From Schlegelella_A sp036272325 (GTDB lineage Bacteria; Pseudomonadota; Gammaproteobacteria; Burkholderiales; Burkholderiaceae_C), in NCBI GenBank assembly GCA_036272325.1, contig DATAYY010000166.1:1-64000 (forward strand): a DNA stretch of 64,000 nucleotides. Reading direction: 5' to 3'. The translations under genes were made by a program, and so were the position numbers. The notes beneath the pieces are model-generated. The model was not told the origin of the DNA. It worked only from the letters and a program-made list of their open reading frames with translations, and made no database searches. Positions 32,893-41,980 of the stretch are shown piece after piece; position 1 is the stretch's first letter; each line of letters starts with the position of its first letter.

Positions 32893-34032
32893 ATGAGATC
32901 TGTTGGCGACGTCCTGCCGCAATCGATGCATTTCGCCGCGCCGCTGCCGCTCGCCAGCGGCGCGGTGCTGCGCGACTACACGCTCGCTTACGAAACCTAT
33001 GGAACGCTGAACGCCGCGCGCAGCAACGCCGTGCTCGTCTGCCACGCGCTGAACGCGTCGCACCACGTTGCCGGCACCTACGCCGGCGAGGCGAAGAGCG
33101 AAGGCTGGTGGGACAACCTCGTCGGCCCCGGCAAGCCGCTCGACACCGAGCGCTTCTTCGTCATCGGCGTCAACAACCCGGGATCGTGCTTCGGCTCGAC
33201 CGGCCCGACGAGCCCGAACCCCGACCCGGCGGCGAACGGCCGCGCCTACGGCAGCGACTTCCCGGTCGCGACCGTCGAGGACTGGGTCGATGCGCAGGCG
33301 CGCCTCGTCGATGCGCTCGGCATCGACCGCCTCGCCGCCGTGCTCGGCGGCAGCCTCGGCGGCATGCAGGCGCTCGCCTGGTCGCTGCGCTACCCGGAGC
33401 GCCTGCGCCTTTGTGTCGCCGTCGCGACGGCGCCGAACCTGTCGGCACAGAACATCGCCTTCAACGAGGTCGCGCGGCGGGCGATCGTCACCGATCCCGA
33501 TTTCCACGGCGGCCACTACGGCGAGCGCGGCGTCGTTCCCAAGCGTGGCCTCACGGTGGCGCGGATGATCGGCCACATCACCTACCTCTCCGACGATTCG
33601 ATGGAGACCAAGTTCGGGCGCGACCTGCAGCGCGCCGCCTTCGGCTACTCGACGCAGGAGATCGAATTCCAGATCGAGGCTTACCTGCGCTACCAGGGCG
33701 ACAAGTTCAGCGAGTACTTCGATGCCAACACCTACCTGCTGATCACCCGCGCGCTCGACTACTTCGACCCGGCGCGCGCCCACGGCGGCGACCTGACGGC
33801 GACGTTCGCGCCGGCACGCTGCCGCTTCCAGCTCATCAGCTTCACGACCGACTGGCGGTTCGCTCCGGCGCGCTCGCGCGAGATCGTGAAGGCGCTGGTC
33901 GACAACCGGCGCGACGTCAGCTACGCGGAGATCGATGCGCCGCACGGTCACGACGCGTTCCTGCTCGACGATCCGCGCTACCACGGCGTGATGCGCGCGT
34001 GCTTCGCCAACCTCGTGAAGGAGCTGGCGTGA
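32893..34032 (+). CDS. metX: homoserine O-acyltransferase (acetyl- or succinyl-)
   Basis: A 379-residue alpha/beta-hydrolase-fold enzyme activating homoserine for methionine synthesis. Conserved parts: YETYGTLNAARSNAVLVCHA, the nucleophile serine in VLGGSLGGMQALAW, the tract TYLSDDSMETKFGRDLQ, and catalytic Asp/His towards the C-terminus (SFTTDWRF, then DAPHGHDAFLLDD). Whether it uses acetyl- or succinyl-CoA is not decidable here. ATG 32893 is fixed by family alignment (SVGDVLPQSMHF), although no good ribosome-binding site precedes it. It overlaps metW by 4 nt. Confidence 0.95.
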   Translation: MRSVGDVLPQSMHFAAPLPLASGAVLRDYTLAYETYGTLNAARSNAVLVCHALNASHHVAGTYAGEAKSEGWWDNLVGPGKPLDTERFFVIGVNNPGSCFGSTGPTSPNPDPAANGRAYGSDFPVATVEDWVDAQARLVDALGIDRLAAVLGGSLGGMQALAWSLRYPERLRLCVAVATAPNLSAQNIAFNEVARRAIVTDPDFHGGHYGERGVVPKRGLTVARMIGHITYLSDDSMETKFGRDLQRAAFGYSTQEIEFQIEAYLRYQGDKFSEYFDANTYLLITRALDYFDPARAHGGDLTATFAPARCRFQLISFTTDWRFAPARSREIVKALVDNRRDVSYAEIDAPHGHDAFLLDDPRYHGVMRACFANLVKELA

Positions 34033-34619
34033 GCAACCGCAAGGACATCGAGCTCATCGCCGAGCTGGTGCCGCACGGCTCGCGCGTGCTCGACCTCGGT
34101 TGCGGCAACGGCGAGCTGCTCGCGCTGCTGCAACGCGAGCGCGGCTGCAGCGGCTACGGGATCGAGATCGCCGACGCCAACGTGCTCGCCTGCCACGAGC
34201 GCGGCGTCAACGTCGTCCAGCTCAACCTCGAGGAGGGCCTCGCCCTGTTCGACGACAAGAGCTTCGACGTCGTCCTCCAGCTCGACACGCTGCAGCACCT
34301 GAGGAACACCGAGAAGATGCTGCGCGAGACGGCGCGCGTCGGCCGGATCGGCATCGTCAGCTTTCCCAACTTCGCGCATTGGCCGAACCGCCTGCACGTC
34401 GCGCTCGGCCGGATGCCGGTCACGCGCGTCTTGCCGTACGAGTGGTACGACACGCCCAACATCCGCGTCGGCACCTACGCCGATTTCGAGATCCTCGCCC
34501 GCAAGGACGGGCTGACCATCCTCGACGCGTTCGGCATCCAGGCGGGACGGATCGTCCGCGCCCTTCCCAATCTGCGCGCGAGCGTCGCCGTCTTCAAGTT
34601 CGAGGCGATCTCGCCGTGA
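34029..34619 (+). CDS. metW: methionine biosynthesis protein MetW
   Basis: A 196-residue SAM-methyltransferase-fold protein that forms a pair with MetX in proteobacteria and is needed for efficient homoserine acylation in several species. The SAM-site-like motif is GSRVLDLGCGNGELLALLQ; other family marks are VVLQLDTLQHLRNTEKML, SFPNFAHWPNRLHVALG and LPYEWYDTPNIRVGTYADF. GTG 34029 overlaps the metX TGA. It is thus under the same SAM-II control. Confidence 0.95.
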   Translation: MSNRKDIELIAELVPHGSRVLDLGCGNGELLALLQRERGCSGYGIEIADANVLACHERGVNVVQLNLEEGLALFDDKSFDVVLQLDTLQHLRNTEKMLRETARVGRIGIVSFPNFAHWPNRLHVALGRMPVTRVLPYEWYDTPNIRVGTYADFEILARKDGLTILDAFGIQAGRIVRALPNLRASVAVFKFEAISP

Positions 34620-34743
34620 TGTCGCATTCGCCAGGCAGCTCCGCGAGGCAGAGGGCGGCGCGACGAACGGGTCGGCAAAGAAATGCCCTGCGCGCCTTGC
34701 GCCCCCCGCCCGTGCGCGTGATGATCGCCGCGGGCAATGAGGA

Positions 34744-36480
34744 ATGGACGGAGCTGCGACGGTGGCGGCAGTGAACGACGTGGTGCGAGACGTGCCCGAC
34801 TTGCCGGCCGCACGCGACGTTGCCCATGGCGCGGTCAGATCCTCGTTGCCGCTGGCAGCGTTGGCCGCGGTCGTCGCTTGCGTCTGGTTCCTGACCCTCG
34901 ATGCCCGGCATCTGCTGCCGGCCGACGAAGGCCGCTACGCCGAAATCGCGCGCGAGATGCTGGCCAGCGGCGACTGGGTCACCATCCGCTACAACGGCGT
35001 CAAGTATTTCGAGAAGCCGCCGCTGCAGATCTGGATGACCGCGCTCGCCTTCAAGGCGTTCGGCATCGGTGAATGGCAGGCCCGCCTCTGGACGGCGCTC
35101 TGTGGCGCAGCCGGGTTGATCGTCACCGCGACGGCCGCCGCCCGCTGGTACGGCAAACGAGTCGGCGTGCTGACAGGGCTGGTCCTTCTCGCCGCGCCGG
35201 CGTGGAACATCGGCGGCCACTTCAATTCGCTCGACATCGGCTTGTCGGCTGCTCTCGCGTGGGTGCTCTCGGGCTTCCTGATTGCCCAGCACCCCGACGC
35301 TTCCGGCGCCGCTCGCCGCAACTGGATGCTGGTCGCGTGGGCGGCGATGGGCCTCGCCGTGCTGAGCAAGGGCCTGATCGGTCTCGTGCTGCCCGGGTTG
35401 ATCCTCGTCGTCTACTCGGTGGCAGCGCGCGATGTCAGTGTCTGGCGCCGACTGCACCTCGGCGTCGGCCTGATCGTGATGCTGGCGATCGCCGCGCCCT
35501 GGTTCGTGCTGATCTCGCGCCGAAACCCGGAGTTCCTCGACTTTTTCTTCATCCACGAGCACCTGCAACGCTATCTTTCGCCGATCCATCACCGCGAGGG
35601 CGGCTGGTGGTATTTCCTGCCGCAGCTCGTGCTCGGATTCCTGCCGTGGCTCGGGTTGTCGTGGTCGATGGCGAAGAGCGTGCGCTCGGAGCCGGCTCAC
35701 GAAGGATTTCGACCGGCGCTTCTGCTCGGCACCTGGGCGGCGACGATCCTGGTGTTCTTCAGTTTTTCGAGCTCCAAACTGCCGGGCTACATCCTGCCGA
35801 TCTATCCGGCGCTGGCGATCCTCGCCGCTTGCGCGCTCGATCGTCTCGACCGTCGCCAATGGCGGCGCCATATTCTCGGCGCCCTCGCGCTGATGGTGAT
35901 CGGCTGCGTGGCGACGCCGTTCGTCGCCGGGCTCGGATCGGCCGAGACGCCGAACGCGCTCTTTCGCGACTTCGCGCTGTGGCTGGCGGCTGCGCTAGCG
36001 CTCGGCCTGGTCGGCTTCGCGATCGCCTGGCGGCTCAGCTCGCGATCGGCCGTGCGAAGCATCGCCGTCTACGCGCTGACGTTCTTCGCGTTCGTGACGA
36101 TCGGTCTGCGCGGCCACGAGGCGTTCGGGCTGAGCAGCTCGGGCGCTCCCCTCGCCGCCAAGGTCGCGCCCTTCCTGAACGAGGCAACGCCGCTGTACGG
36201 GGTGCAGCTGGTCGATCACACGCTGCCGTTCTATCTGCGCCACGTCCTGACGCCGGTCGAGCTGCCCGGCGAGCTCGAGTTCGGCGTCGGCCAGGAGCCC
36301 GGCAAGTGGCTGCCGACCGTCGACGCCTTCGTCCACGAATGGACGTCAGGCCGGCACGCCATGGCAGTCATGTCCCACTCGACCTACGACGAGCTGCGTG
36401 CGCGCCAGCTGCCGATGATCGTCGTCGGCGAGGACGCCAGGCGTGTCGTCGTCGCCAACTTCGAAGGCCCGAACCGATGA
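34744..36480 (+). CDS. arnT: lipid A 4-amino-4-deoxy-L-arabinosyltransferase ArnT
   Basis: A 578-residue inner-membrane GT-C glycosyltransferase with about 12-13 helices. The first periplasmic loop has DEGRYAEIAREMLASGDW and YNGVKYFEKPPLQIWM, the conserved acid and KPP elements of ArnT. A later loop has NPEFLDFFFIHEHLQRYL, also typical. It moves aminoarabinose from undecaprenyl phosphate to lipid A, lowering negative charge and binding of polymyxin-like peptides (family knowledge). It is first in a seven-gene arn operon and overlaps the flippase gene by 4 nt. The 124-base gap before it holds no clear promoter. Confidence 0.9.
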   Translation: MDGAATVAAVNDVVRDVPDLPAARDVAHGAVRSSLPLAALAAVVACVWFLTLDARHLLPADEGRYAEIAREMLASGDWVTIRYNGVKYFEKPPLQIWMTALAFKAFGIGEWQARLWTALCGAAGLIVTATAAARWYGKRVGVLTGLVLLAAPAWNIGGHFNSLDIGLSAALAWVLSGFLIAQHPDASGAARRNWMLVAWAAMGLAVLSKGLIGLVLPGLILVVYSVAARDVSVWRRLHLGVGLIVMLAIAAPWFVLISRRNPEFLDFFFIHEHLQRYLSPIHHREGGWWYFLPQLVLGFLPWLGLSWSMAKSVRSEPAHEGFRPALLLGTWAATILVFFSFSSSKLPGYILPIYPALAILAACALDRLDRRQWRRHILGALALMVIGCVATPFVAGLGSAETPNALFRDFALWLAAALALGLVGFAIAWRLSSRSAVRSIAVYALTFFAFVTIGLRGHEAFGLSSSGAPLAAKVAPFLNEATPLYGVQLVDHTLPFYLRHVLTPVELPGELEFGVGQEPGKWLPTVDAFVHEWTSGRHAMAVMSHSTYDELRARQLPMIVVGEDARRVVVANFEGPNR

Positions 36481-36848
36481 AGCTGCAGACGTTCCTGATC
36501 CTCCTCGCCGGCGTGCTGCTCAACGCCGGAGCCCAACTGCTCCTGAAAGCGGGCGTCAAGCCGCTGGGTGCAATCGGCGGCGCTCCGGCAACCCTGTTCC
36601 CGGCCCTTGCGACCGCGTTCACCCGCGGGCCCGTGCTCGCCGGGCTTGCCTGCTACGTGATCAGCGTCGCCGTCTGGCTGGTCGCGTTGTCGCGCGTCGA
36701 CGTGTCGATGGCCTATCCGATGCTCTCGCTCGGCTACGTCGTCAACGCGATCGCCGCCTGGTGGCTGTTCGGCGAGGCCGTCGGCGCGGCCCGCTTCGCC
36801 GGCATCGCCCTCATCCTGCTCGGCGTGCTGATCGTGGCGCGCAGCTGA
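36477..36848 (+). CDS. small EamA/SMR-type flippase subunit (ArnE/ArnF-like)
   Basis: A 123-residue protein with four predicted helices: LQTFLILLAGVLLNAGAQLL, then GLACYVISVAVWLVALSRVD, SMAYPMLSLGYVVNAIAAWW and FAGIALILLGVLIVARS. In enterobacteria ArnE and ArnF together flip undecaprenyl-phosphate-aminoarabinose across the inner membrane. Here only one such gene is present, so it may act as a homodimer or with a partner elsewhere (inference). It overlaps arnT by 4 nt and abuts arnB directly. Confidence 0.85.
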   Translation: MKLQTFLILLAGVLLNAGAQLLLKAGVKPLGAIGGAPATLFPALATAFTRGPVLAGLACYVISVAVWLVALSRVDVSMAYPMLSLGYVVNAIAAWWLFGEAVGAARFAGIALILLGVLIVARS

Positions 36849-38012
36849 ATGCACCTTATGGCGGACGCTCCCTTGCTTCCCTTCACCCGGCCGACCATCG
36901 ACGCGGAGACGATCGCCGCGGTCGGCGCCGTGCTCGCGTCCGGCTGGATCACGTCGGGGCCGCGGGTGCTCGAGTTCGAGTCCGAGCTGTCGCGGCTGTT
37001 CGGTGGCCGCCCCGTGCGCGCGCTGGCCAACGGCACCGCGACGCTCGAGGTCGCGCTTCGCGCGGCGGGAATCGGGCCCGGCGACGAAGTGATCACGTCG
37101 CCGATCACCTGGGTTGCCACCGCCAACGTGATCGTGGCGGTCGGCGCCCGACCGGTGTTCGTCGACATCGATCCGCGCACGCGCAACATGGATCTCGCGG
37201 CGACGGCGGCGGCCATCACGCCGCGGACCCGTGCCCTGATGCCGGTCTACCTCGCCGGCTTGCCGATGCACATGGACGAGCTGTACCGGATCGCGCGGGC
37301 GCACGAGCTTCGTGTCATCGAGGACGCCGCCCAGGCGATCGATTCCCGCTGGCAAGGCCGCCGCATCGGCAGCTTCGGCGACCTGGTCAGCTTCAGCTTC
37401 CAGGCCAACAAGAACATCACCTGCGCCGAAGGCGGCTGCCTCGTGGTGAACTCCGCCGCGGAAGCGGAGCGTGTCGAGCGGCTTCGCCTGCAGGGAGTCG
37501 TGCGAACCGGCGCCGACGGCATGGAGGTCGAGTTCCCGGGTGGCAAGTTCAACCTGACGGATATCAACGCAACCATCGGCCTGCATCAGCTCAGTCGCCT
37601 CGACGAGATCACGCACCGCCGGACCGAGCTCGCGGCGCGCTATTTCGATGCCGCCGCTCGCTTCGGCCTCGAGGCGCTCGGCATCGAGCTGCCGCAGCGC
37701 CTCCCGCCCCCCGGCGCAGCGACCAACTGGCACATGTTCCAGGTGCTGCTTCCCGCTGAACGGCTGAACGGCGGCCGCGCCGCGGTGATGAACGCGATGC
37801 GCGAAACCGGCGTCGGCACCGGCGTGCACTATCCCGCCGTGCACCTCTTCGCCTTCTATCGCCAGCAGGGCTGGCGCGACGGCATGCTGCCCCATGCCGA
37901 GCGGGTCGGGCGCAGCATCCTCACCTTGCCGCTGTTTCCGGCGATGCGCGACGACGACATCGAGCTTGTCTGCGCCAGCCTCGCGACCGCGTGCCGGAGC
38001 CTCTTGTCGTGA
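36849..38012 (+). CDS. arnB: UDP-4-amino-4-deoxy-L-arabinose aminotransferase ArnB
   Basis: A 387-residue PLP enzyme of the DegT/DnrJ/EryC1 family. It starts with the usual PFTRPTIDAETIAAVGAVLASGW pattern; the PLP-contact stretch is VIEDAAQAID and the Schiff-base lysine is in SFSFQANKNITCAEGG. It transfers an amino group from glutamate to UDP-Ara4O. Its position right before arnC and the arnA genes supports ArnB over other sugar aminotransferases. The start abuts the flippase stop with no spacer. Confidence 0.92.
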   Translation: MHLMADAPLLPFTRPTIDAETIAAVGAVLASGWITSGPRVLEFESELSRLFGGRPVRALANGTATLEVALRAAGIGPGDEVITSPITWVATANVIVAVGARPVFVDIDPRTRNMDLAATAAAITPRTRALMPVYLAGLPMHMDELYRIARAHELRVIEDAAQAIDSRWQGRRIGSFGDLVSFSFQANKNITCAEGGCLVVNSAAEAERVERLRLQGVVRTGADGMEVEFPGGKFNLTDINATIGLHQLSRLDEITHRRTELAARYFDAAARFGLEALGIELPQRLPPPGAATNWHMFQVLLPAERLNGGRAAVMNAMRETGVGTGVHYPAVHLFAFYRQQGWRDGMLPHAERVGRSILTLPLFPAMRDDDIELVCASLATACRSLLS

Positions 38013-39034
38013 AGCCACCGCAGATCTCGATCGTCATCCCCGTCTACAACGAGGAGGCGGTGCTGCCGGCCCTGATCGGGCGCATCTATCCCGTGCTCGA
38101 CGCGATGAACGAGCCGTACGAGATCATCTTCGTGAACGACGGCAGCGTCGATCGCTCCACGCACATCCTCACCGAGCAGTTCCATCGGCGTCCCGAGGTC
38201 ACGCGGGTCGTGCTCTTCAACGGCAACTTCGGCCAGCACATGGCGATCCTGGCCGGGTTCGCGCACGTCCGCGGACAGATCGCGATCACCCTCGACGCCG
38301 ATCTGCAGAATCCGCCCGAGGAGATCCCGCGCCTCGTCGCCGCCGTGCGCGCCGGCCACGACTACGTCGGCACGTACCGGCGCGAGCGTCAGGACACCTT
38401 CTTCAGGCGCTCGGCCTCGCGCGTGATCAACGCGCTGCGCGAACGCACCACGCACATCCACATGACCGATCAAGGGTGCATGCTGCGCGCCTACGAACGC
38501 TCGCTGGTCGAGACGATCAACGCCTGTCGCGAGGTGAATACCTTCATCCCCGCGCTGGCCTACACCTTCGCCGCGACGCCGACCGAGATCGAGGTCGCGC
38601 ACGAACCGCGCCACGCGGGCGAATCGAAATACTCGCTGTACGGCCTGATCCGGCTGAACTTCGATCTCGTGACCGGCTTTTCGATCATCCCGCTGCAATG
38701 GTTCTCGCTCATCGGCACGGTGCTCTCGCTGCTTTCGGGCGCGCTGTTCGTGCTCCTGCTGGTGCGCCGCTTCGTCCTCGGCGCCGAGGTCGAAGGCGTC
38801 TTCACGCTGTTCGCGCTGCAGTTCTTCCTGACCGGCATCATGCTGTTCGGCATCGGCCTGATGGGCGAGTACGTGGGGCGGATCCAGCAGGAGGTGCGGC
38901 GGCGGCCGCGCTATCGCATCACCGCGGTCCTCGAGAGCCCGGGCACCGCCCTCCTCGAGGACTCCGCCCCGGCGCTGCTCGAGGGTCCCGCGGTGCGCGA
39001 GAGCGCCAACGCGGCGAAGGAGGCCCGCGCGTGA
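38009..39034 (+). CDS. arnC: undecaprenyl-phosphate 4-deoxy-4-formamido-L-arabinose transferase ArnC
   Basis: About 341 residues: a GT2 glycosyltransferase domain (SIVIPVYNEEAVLPALI, FVNDGSVDRSTHIL, ITLDADLQNPPEEIPRLV) followed by two C-terminal membrane helices (residues ~235-310). It links formylated aminoarabinose to undecaprenyl phosphate on the cytoplasmic face. GTG 38009 gives the 4-nt overlap with arnB seen throughout this operon; GTG 37991 is an alternative. The C-terminal tail is acidic and variable. Confidence 0.92.
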   Translation: MKPPQISIVIPVYNEEAVLPALIGRIYPVLDAMNEPYEIIFVNDGSVDRSTHILTEQFHRRPEVTRVVLFNGNFGQHMAILAGFAHVRGQIAITLDADLQNPPEEIPRLVAAVRAGHDYVGTYRRERQDTFFRRSASRVINALRERTTHIHMTDQGCMLRAYERSLVETINACREVNTFIPALAYTFAATPTEIEVAHEPRHAGESKYSLYGLIRLNFDLVTGFSIIPLQWFSLIGTVLSLLSGALFVLLLVRRFVLGAEVEGVFTLFALQFFLTGIMLFGIGLMGEYVGRIQQEVRRRPRYRITAVLESPGTALLEDSAPALLEGPAVRESANAAKEARA

Positions 39035-39963
39035 GAGCGGTCGTGTTCGCGTACTCGAACGTCGGCGACCGGTGCCTGCGCGTCCTGCGGGCGCGCGGGG
39101 TCGACGTTCCGCTGGTGGTCACGCACCGTGACGCGCCCGGCGAGACGCTCTGGTTCCAGCGCGTCGCCGACACCGCGCGCGAGCTCGAGTTGCCCGTGCT
39201 CGTCAACGACGACCCGGCCGACGCGGGCCTGCGCGCCGCGGTCGAGGCTGCCCGACCCGAGCTGATCTTCTCGTTCTACTTCCGGTCGATGCTGCCGATG
39301 GCGATCCTCGGCGTGGCGCCGCACGGCGCATTCAACATGCACGGCTCGCTGCTGCCTCACTATCGCGGCCGTGCGCCGACGAACTGGGCCGTGCTCCACG
39401 ACGAGCGCGAGACCGGCGCGACCCTGCACGAGATGCTCGCCCGGCCGGACGCCGGCCGCATCGTCGACCAGCAGGCGGTGCCGATCCTTCCCGACGACAC
39501 CGCGCGCGAAGTCTTCGACAAGGTCACCGTCGCGGCCGAGCAGGTGCTCTGGCGATCCGTTCCGGCGATCGTCGCCGGCCGGATCGCGTATCGCCCGAAC
39601 GACATTTCGCAGGGCAGCTACTTCGGCGCGCGCCGGCCGGAGGACGGCCGGATCGACTGGTCGAGGCCGGCGCGAGAGGTCTACGCCCTGATCCGCGCCG
39701 TCGCGCCGCCTTATCCGGGTGCCTTCACCGAGGTTGGCGGCACCCGCGTGGTGGTGAGCGCGGCACGGATGGCACCGGTGCCGCCGCCGTCCTCAGCGGC
39801 GCGCTCGCCTGGGCTGCACGTCGCCGATGGCCGCATCCTCGCCGTCTGCGGAGACGGCAAGGCGATCGACGTCCGTGAGCTGCTGGCGGGCGGCGCGCCG
39901 CTCGCCGCAGAATCGCTCGGCGCGCTGCTCGATGGCCGACAACGCGAAGGAGCGTCGCGATGA
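39031..39963 (+). CDS. UDP-4-amino-L-arabinose formyltransferase (ArnA N-domain as a separate gene)
   Basis: A 310-residue formyltransferase matching the N-terminal half of E. coli ArnA. Formyl-folate binding and catalysis are marked by GAFNMHGSLLPHYRGRAPTN (Asn-His pair) and by the DAGRIVDQQAVPI stretch containing the catalytic Asp. The C-terminal subdomain is of the Fmt type. In E. coli this is fused to the decarboxylase; here GTG 39031 and a TGA at 39961-39963 delimit a stand-alone gene, overlapping the decarboxylase gene by 4 nt. Confidence 0.9.
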   Translation: MRAVVFAYSNVGDRCLRVLRARGVDVPLVVTHRDAPGETLWFQRVADTARELELPVLVNDDPADAGLRAAVEAARPELIFSFYFRSMLPMAILGVAPHGAFNMHGSLLPHYRGRAPTNWAVLHDERETGATLHEMLARPDAGRIVDQQAVPILPDDTAREVFDKVTVAAEQVLWRSVPAIVAGRIAYRPNDISQGSYFGARRPEDGRIDWSRPAREVYALIRAVAPPYPGAFTEVGGTRVVVSAARMAPVPPPSSAARSPGLHVADGRILAVCGDGKAIDVRELLAGGAPLAAESLGALLDGRQREGASR

Positions 39964-41009
39964 AGAAGGTCCTGATCCTCGGTGTCAATGGCTTCATCGG
40001 CCACCATCTCACGCGCCAGATCCTCGCCGGCACCGACTGGGAGGTTTACGGCATGGACATGGCGTGCAACCGTCTGGACGTCATGGTCGAGCACCCGCGG
40101 ATGCACTTCTTCGAGGGCGACATCACTATCAACAAGGAATGGATCGAATACAACGTCCGCAAGTGCGACGTGATCCTGCCCCTGGTCGCGATCGCGACCC
40201 CGGCCACCTACGTTCGCGAGCCGCTGCGCGTCTTCGAGCTCGACTTCGAGGCCAACCTGCCGATCGTTCGCGCCGCGGTCCGCTACAAGAAGCACCTCGT
40301 CTTCCCGTCGACATCCGAGGTGTACGGCATGTGCAGCGACGCGGAGTTCGATCCCGAGAGCTCGAGCCTCGTGTATGGCCCGATCAACAAGCCGCGCTGG
40401 ATCTACGCGTGCTCGAAGCAGCTGCTCGACCGCGTCATCGCCGCCTACGGCATGGAGCAGGGGCTCGACTACACGCTGTTCCGGCCGTTCAACTGGATCG
40501 GACCGGGGCTCGATTCGATCTTCGAAAGCAAGGAGGGATCGTCGCGCGTCGTCACCCAGTTCCTCGGCCAGATCGTCCGCGGCGAGCCGATCCATCTCGT
40601 CGACGGCGGCCGCCAGCGGCGCGCGTTCGCCGACGTCAGCGACGGCATCGCGGCGCTGATGCGCATCCTGCACAACCCCGGCGGCATCGCCAGCCGCCGC
40701 ATCTACAACATCGGCAACCCGGGCAACCACTGGTCGGTGCGCGAGCTCGCCGAGAAGATGCTCGCGATGGCCGCCGACTACCCGGAATACGCGGGCGCGG
40801 CGAAGGAGTGCCGGCTGGTGGAAACATCGGCCAAGGACTTCTACGGCGGCGGCTACCAGGACGTCCAGAACCGGGTGCCGAAGATCGACGCCACCGTCGC
40901 TGATCTCGACTGGCATCCCTCGGTGACGATGGAGACGTCGCTGCGTCGCATCTTCGAGTCGTACCGGACCGCCGTCGCCGAAGCGCGTGCGCTGACCGAG
41001 AGCACTTGA
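39960..41009 (+). CDS. UDP-glucuronic acid oxidative decarboxylase (ArnA C-domain as a separate gene)
   Basis: A 349-residue SDR epimerase-type enzyme equal to the C-terminal half of ArnA. NAD is bound by VLILGVNGFIGHHLTRQIL; catalytic residues lie in FPSTSEVYGMC and WIYACSKQLLDRVI (YxxxK type), and the ArnA-specific arginine region appears as FNWIGPGLDSIF. It converts UDP-glucuronate to UDP-4-keto-pentose, the ArnB substrate. ATG 39960 overlaps the formyltransferase stop. A UDP-glucose dehydrogenase to make UDP-glucuronate is not in the window. Confidence 0.92.
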   Translation: MKKVLILGVNGFIGHHLTRQILAGTDWEVYGMDMACNRLDVMVEHPRMHFFEGDITINKEWIEYNVRKCDVILPLVAIATPATYVREPLRVFELDFEANLPIVRAAVRYKKHLVFPSTSEVYGMCSDAEFDPESSSLVYGPINKPRWIYACSKQLLDRVIAAYGMEQGLDYTLFRPFNWIGPGLDSIFESKEGSSRVVTQFLGQIVRGEPIHLVDGGRQRRAFADVSDGIAALMRILHNPGGIASRRIYNIGNPGNHWSVRELAEKMLAMAADYPEYAGAAKECRLVETSAKDFYGGGYQDVQNRVPKIDATVADLDWHPSVTMETSLRRIFESYRTAVAEARALTEST

Positions 41010-41019
41010 GCGCGCGGCC

Positions 41020-41943
41020 GTGGCGATGATCGCCATCAAGGTCGACGTCGACACGCTGCGCGGCACCCGGGAGGGCGTCCCTCGCTTGCTTGCGTCGTTC
41101 GCCGAAGCCGCCGCAAAGGCGACCTTTCTCTTCAGCCTCGGTCCGGATCACACCGGCTGGGCGCTGCGGCGGATCTTCCGGCGCGGCTTTCTCTCCAAGG
41201 TGAAGCGTACGTCGGTGCTGAAGCACTACGGCTGGCGCACCCTGATGTACGGCGTGCTGCTGCCGGCGCCCGACATCGGCCGCGACGCGGCAGCGGCGAT
41301 GCGTTCGGCACGCGACGCCGGCCATGAATGCGGGATCCACACCTGGGACCACGTGCTCTGGCAGGACAACGTCCGTTGGCGCGATGCGCAGTGGACGACG
41401 CGCCAGATGGGCCTCGCGCACGCGCGCTTCGTCGAGATCTTCGGCGCGCCGCCGCCGACCCACGGCGCGGCGGGTTGGCAGATGAACCAAGCCGCGTTTC
41501 GCCAGATCGACGCCTGGGGAATGGCCTACGCCTCCGACGGCCGCGGCGCGGGCCCCTATGTCCCCGTGGTCGACGGAGAGGCCCTTCGCCACGTGCAGTT
41601 GCCGACCACCCTGCCGACGTTCGACGAGCTGATCGGCCGTGACGGGATCGACGAGCGCAATGTCGCCGATGCGCTGCTGGCACGAACCGCGGGCGCGCAC
41701 GATCAGGTCGTGACCTTGCACGCCGAGCTCGAGGGGGCGTTGCTCGCGCCGGCGATGCAACGCCTGCTGCGCGGCTGGCGCGAGCAGGGCCACGAGCTCG
41801 TCACGTTGGCGCGCTACCACGAGCACGTGCGCGGCCGGCCGTTGCCGCGGCTTCCGATCGCGTGGGGCGAGATTCCCGGCCGCAGCGGAGAGCTCATCGT
41901 TTCGCCGGCTGCCGGCGCCGACATCGTGCCGAGCGCGCGCTGA
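41020..41943 (+). CDS. arnD: 4-deoxy-4-formamido-L-arabinose-phosphoundecaprenol deformylase ArnD
   Basis: A 307-residue polysaccharide-deacetylase-fold enzyme. Motif residues include IAIKVDVDTLRGTREGVP with the catalytic and metal Asp, and ECGIHTWDHVLWQD with the His ligand. It removes the formyl group so that aminoarabinose can be flipped and transferred. GTG 41020 or ATG 41026 are both possible; it starts 10 nt after the decarboxylase and ends the operon. Confidence 0.92.
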   Translation: MAMIAIKVDVDTLRGTREGVPRLLASFAEAAAKATFLFSLGPDHTGWALRRIFRRGFLSKVKRTSVLKHYGWRTLMYGVLLPAPDIGRDAAAAMRSARDAGHECGIHTWDHVLWQDNVRWRDAQWTTRQMGLAHARFVEIFGAPPPTHGAAGWQMNQAAFRQIDAWGMAYASDGRGAGPYVPVVDGEALRHVQLPTTLPTFDELIGRDGIDERNVADALLARTAGAHDQVVTLHAELEGALLAPAMQRLLRGWREQGHELVTLARYHEHVRGRPLPRLPIAWGEIPGRSGELIVSPAAGADIVPSAR

Positions 41944-41980
41944 AGCGCTGCGCTCACGCCGCCGCGAGCGCGTCCGGCGC

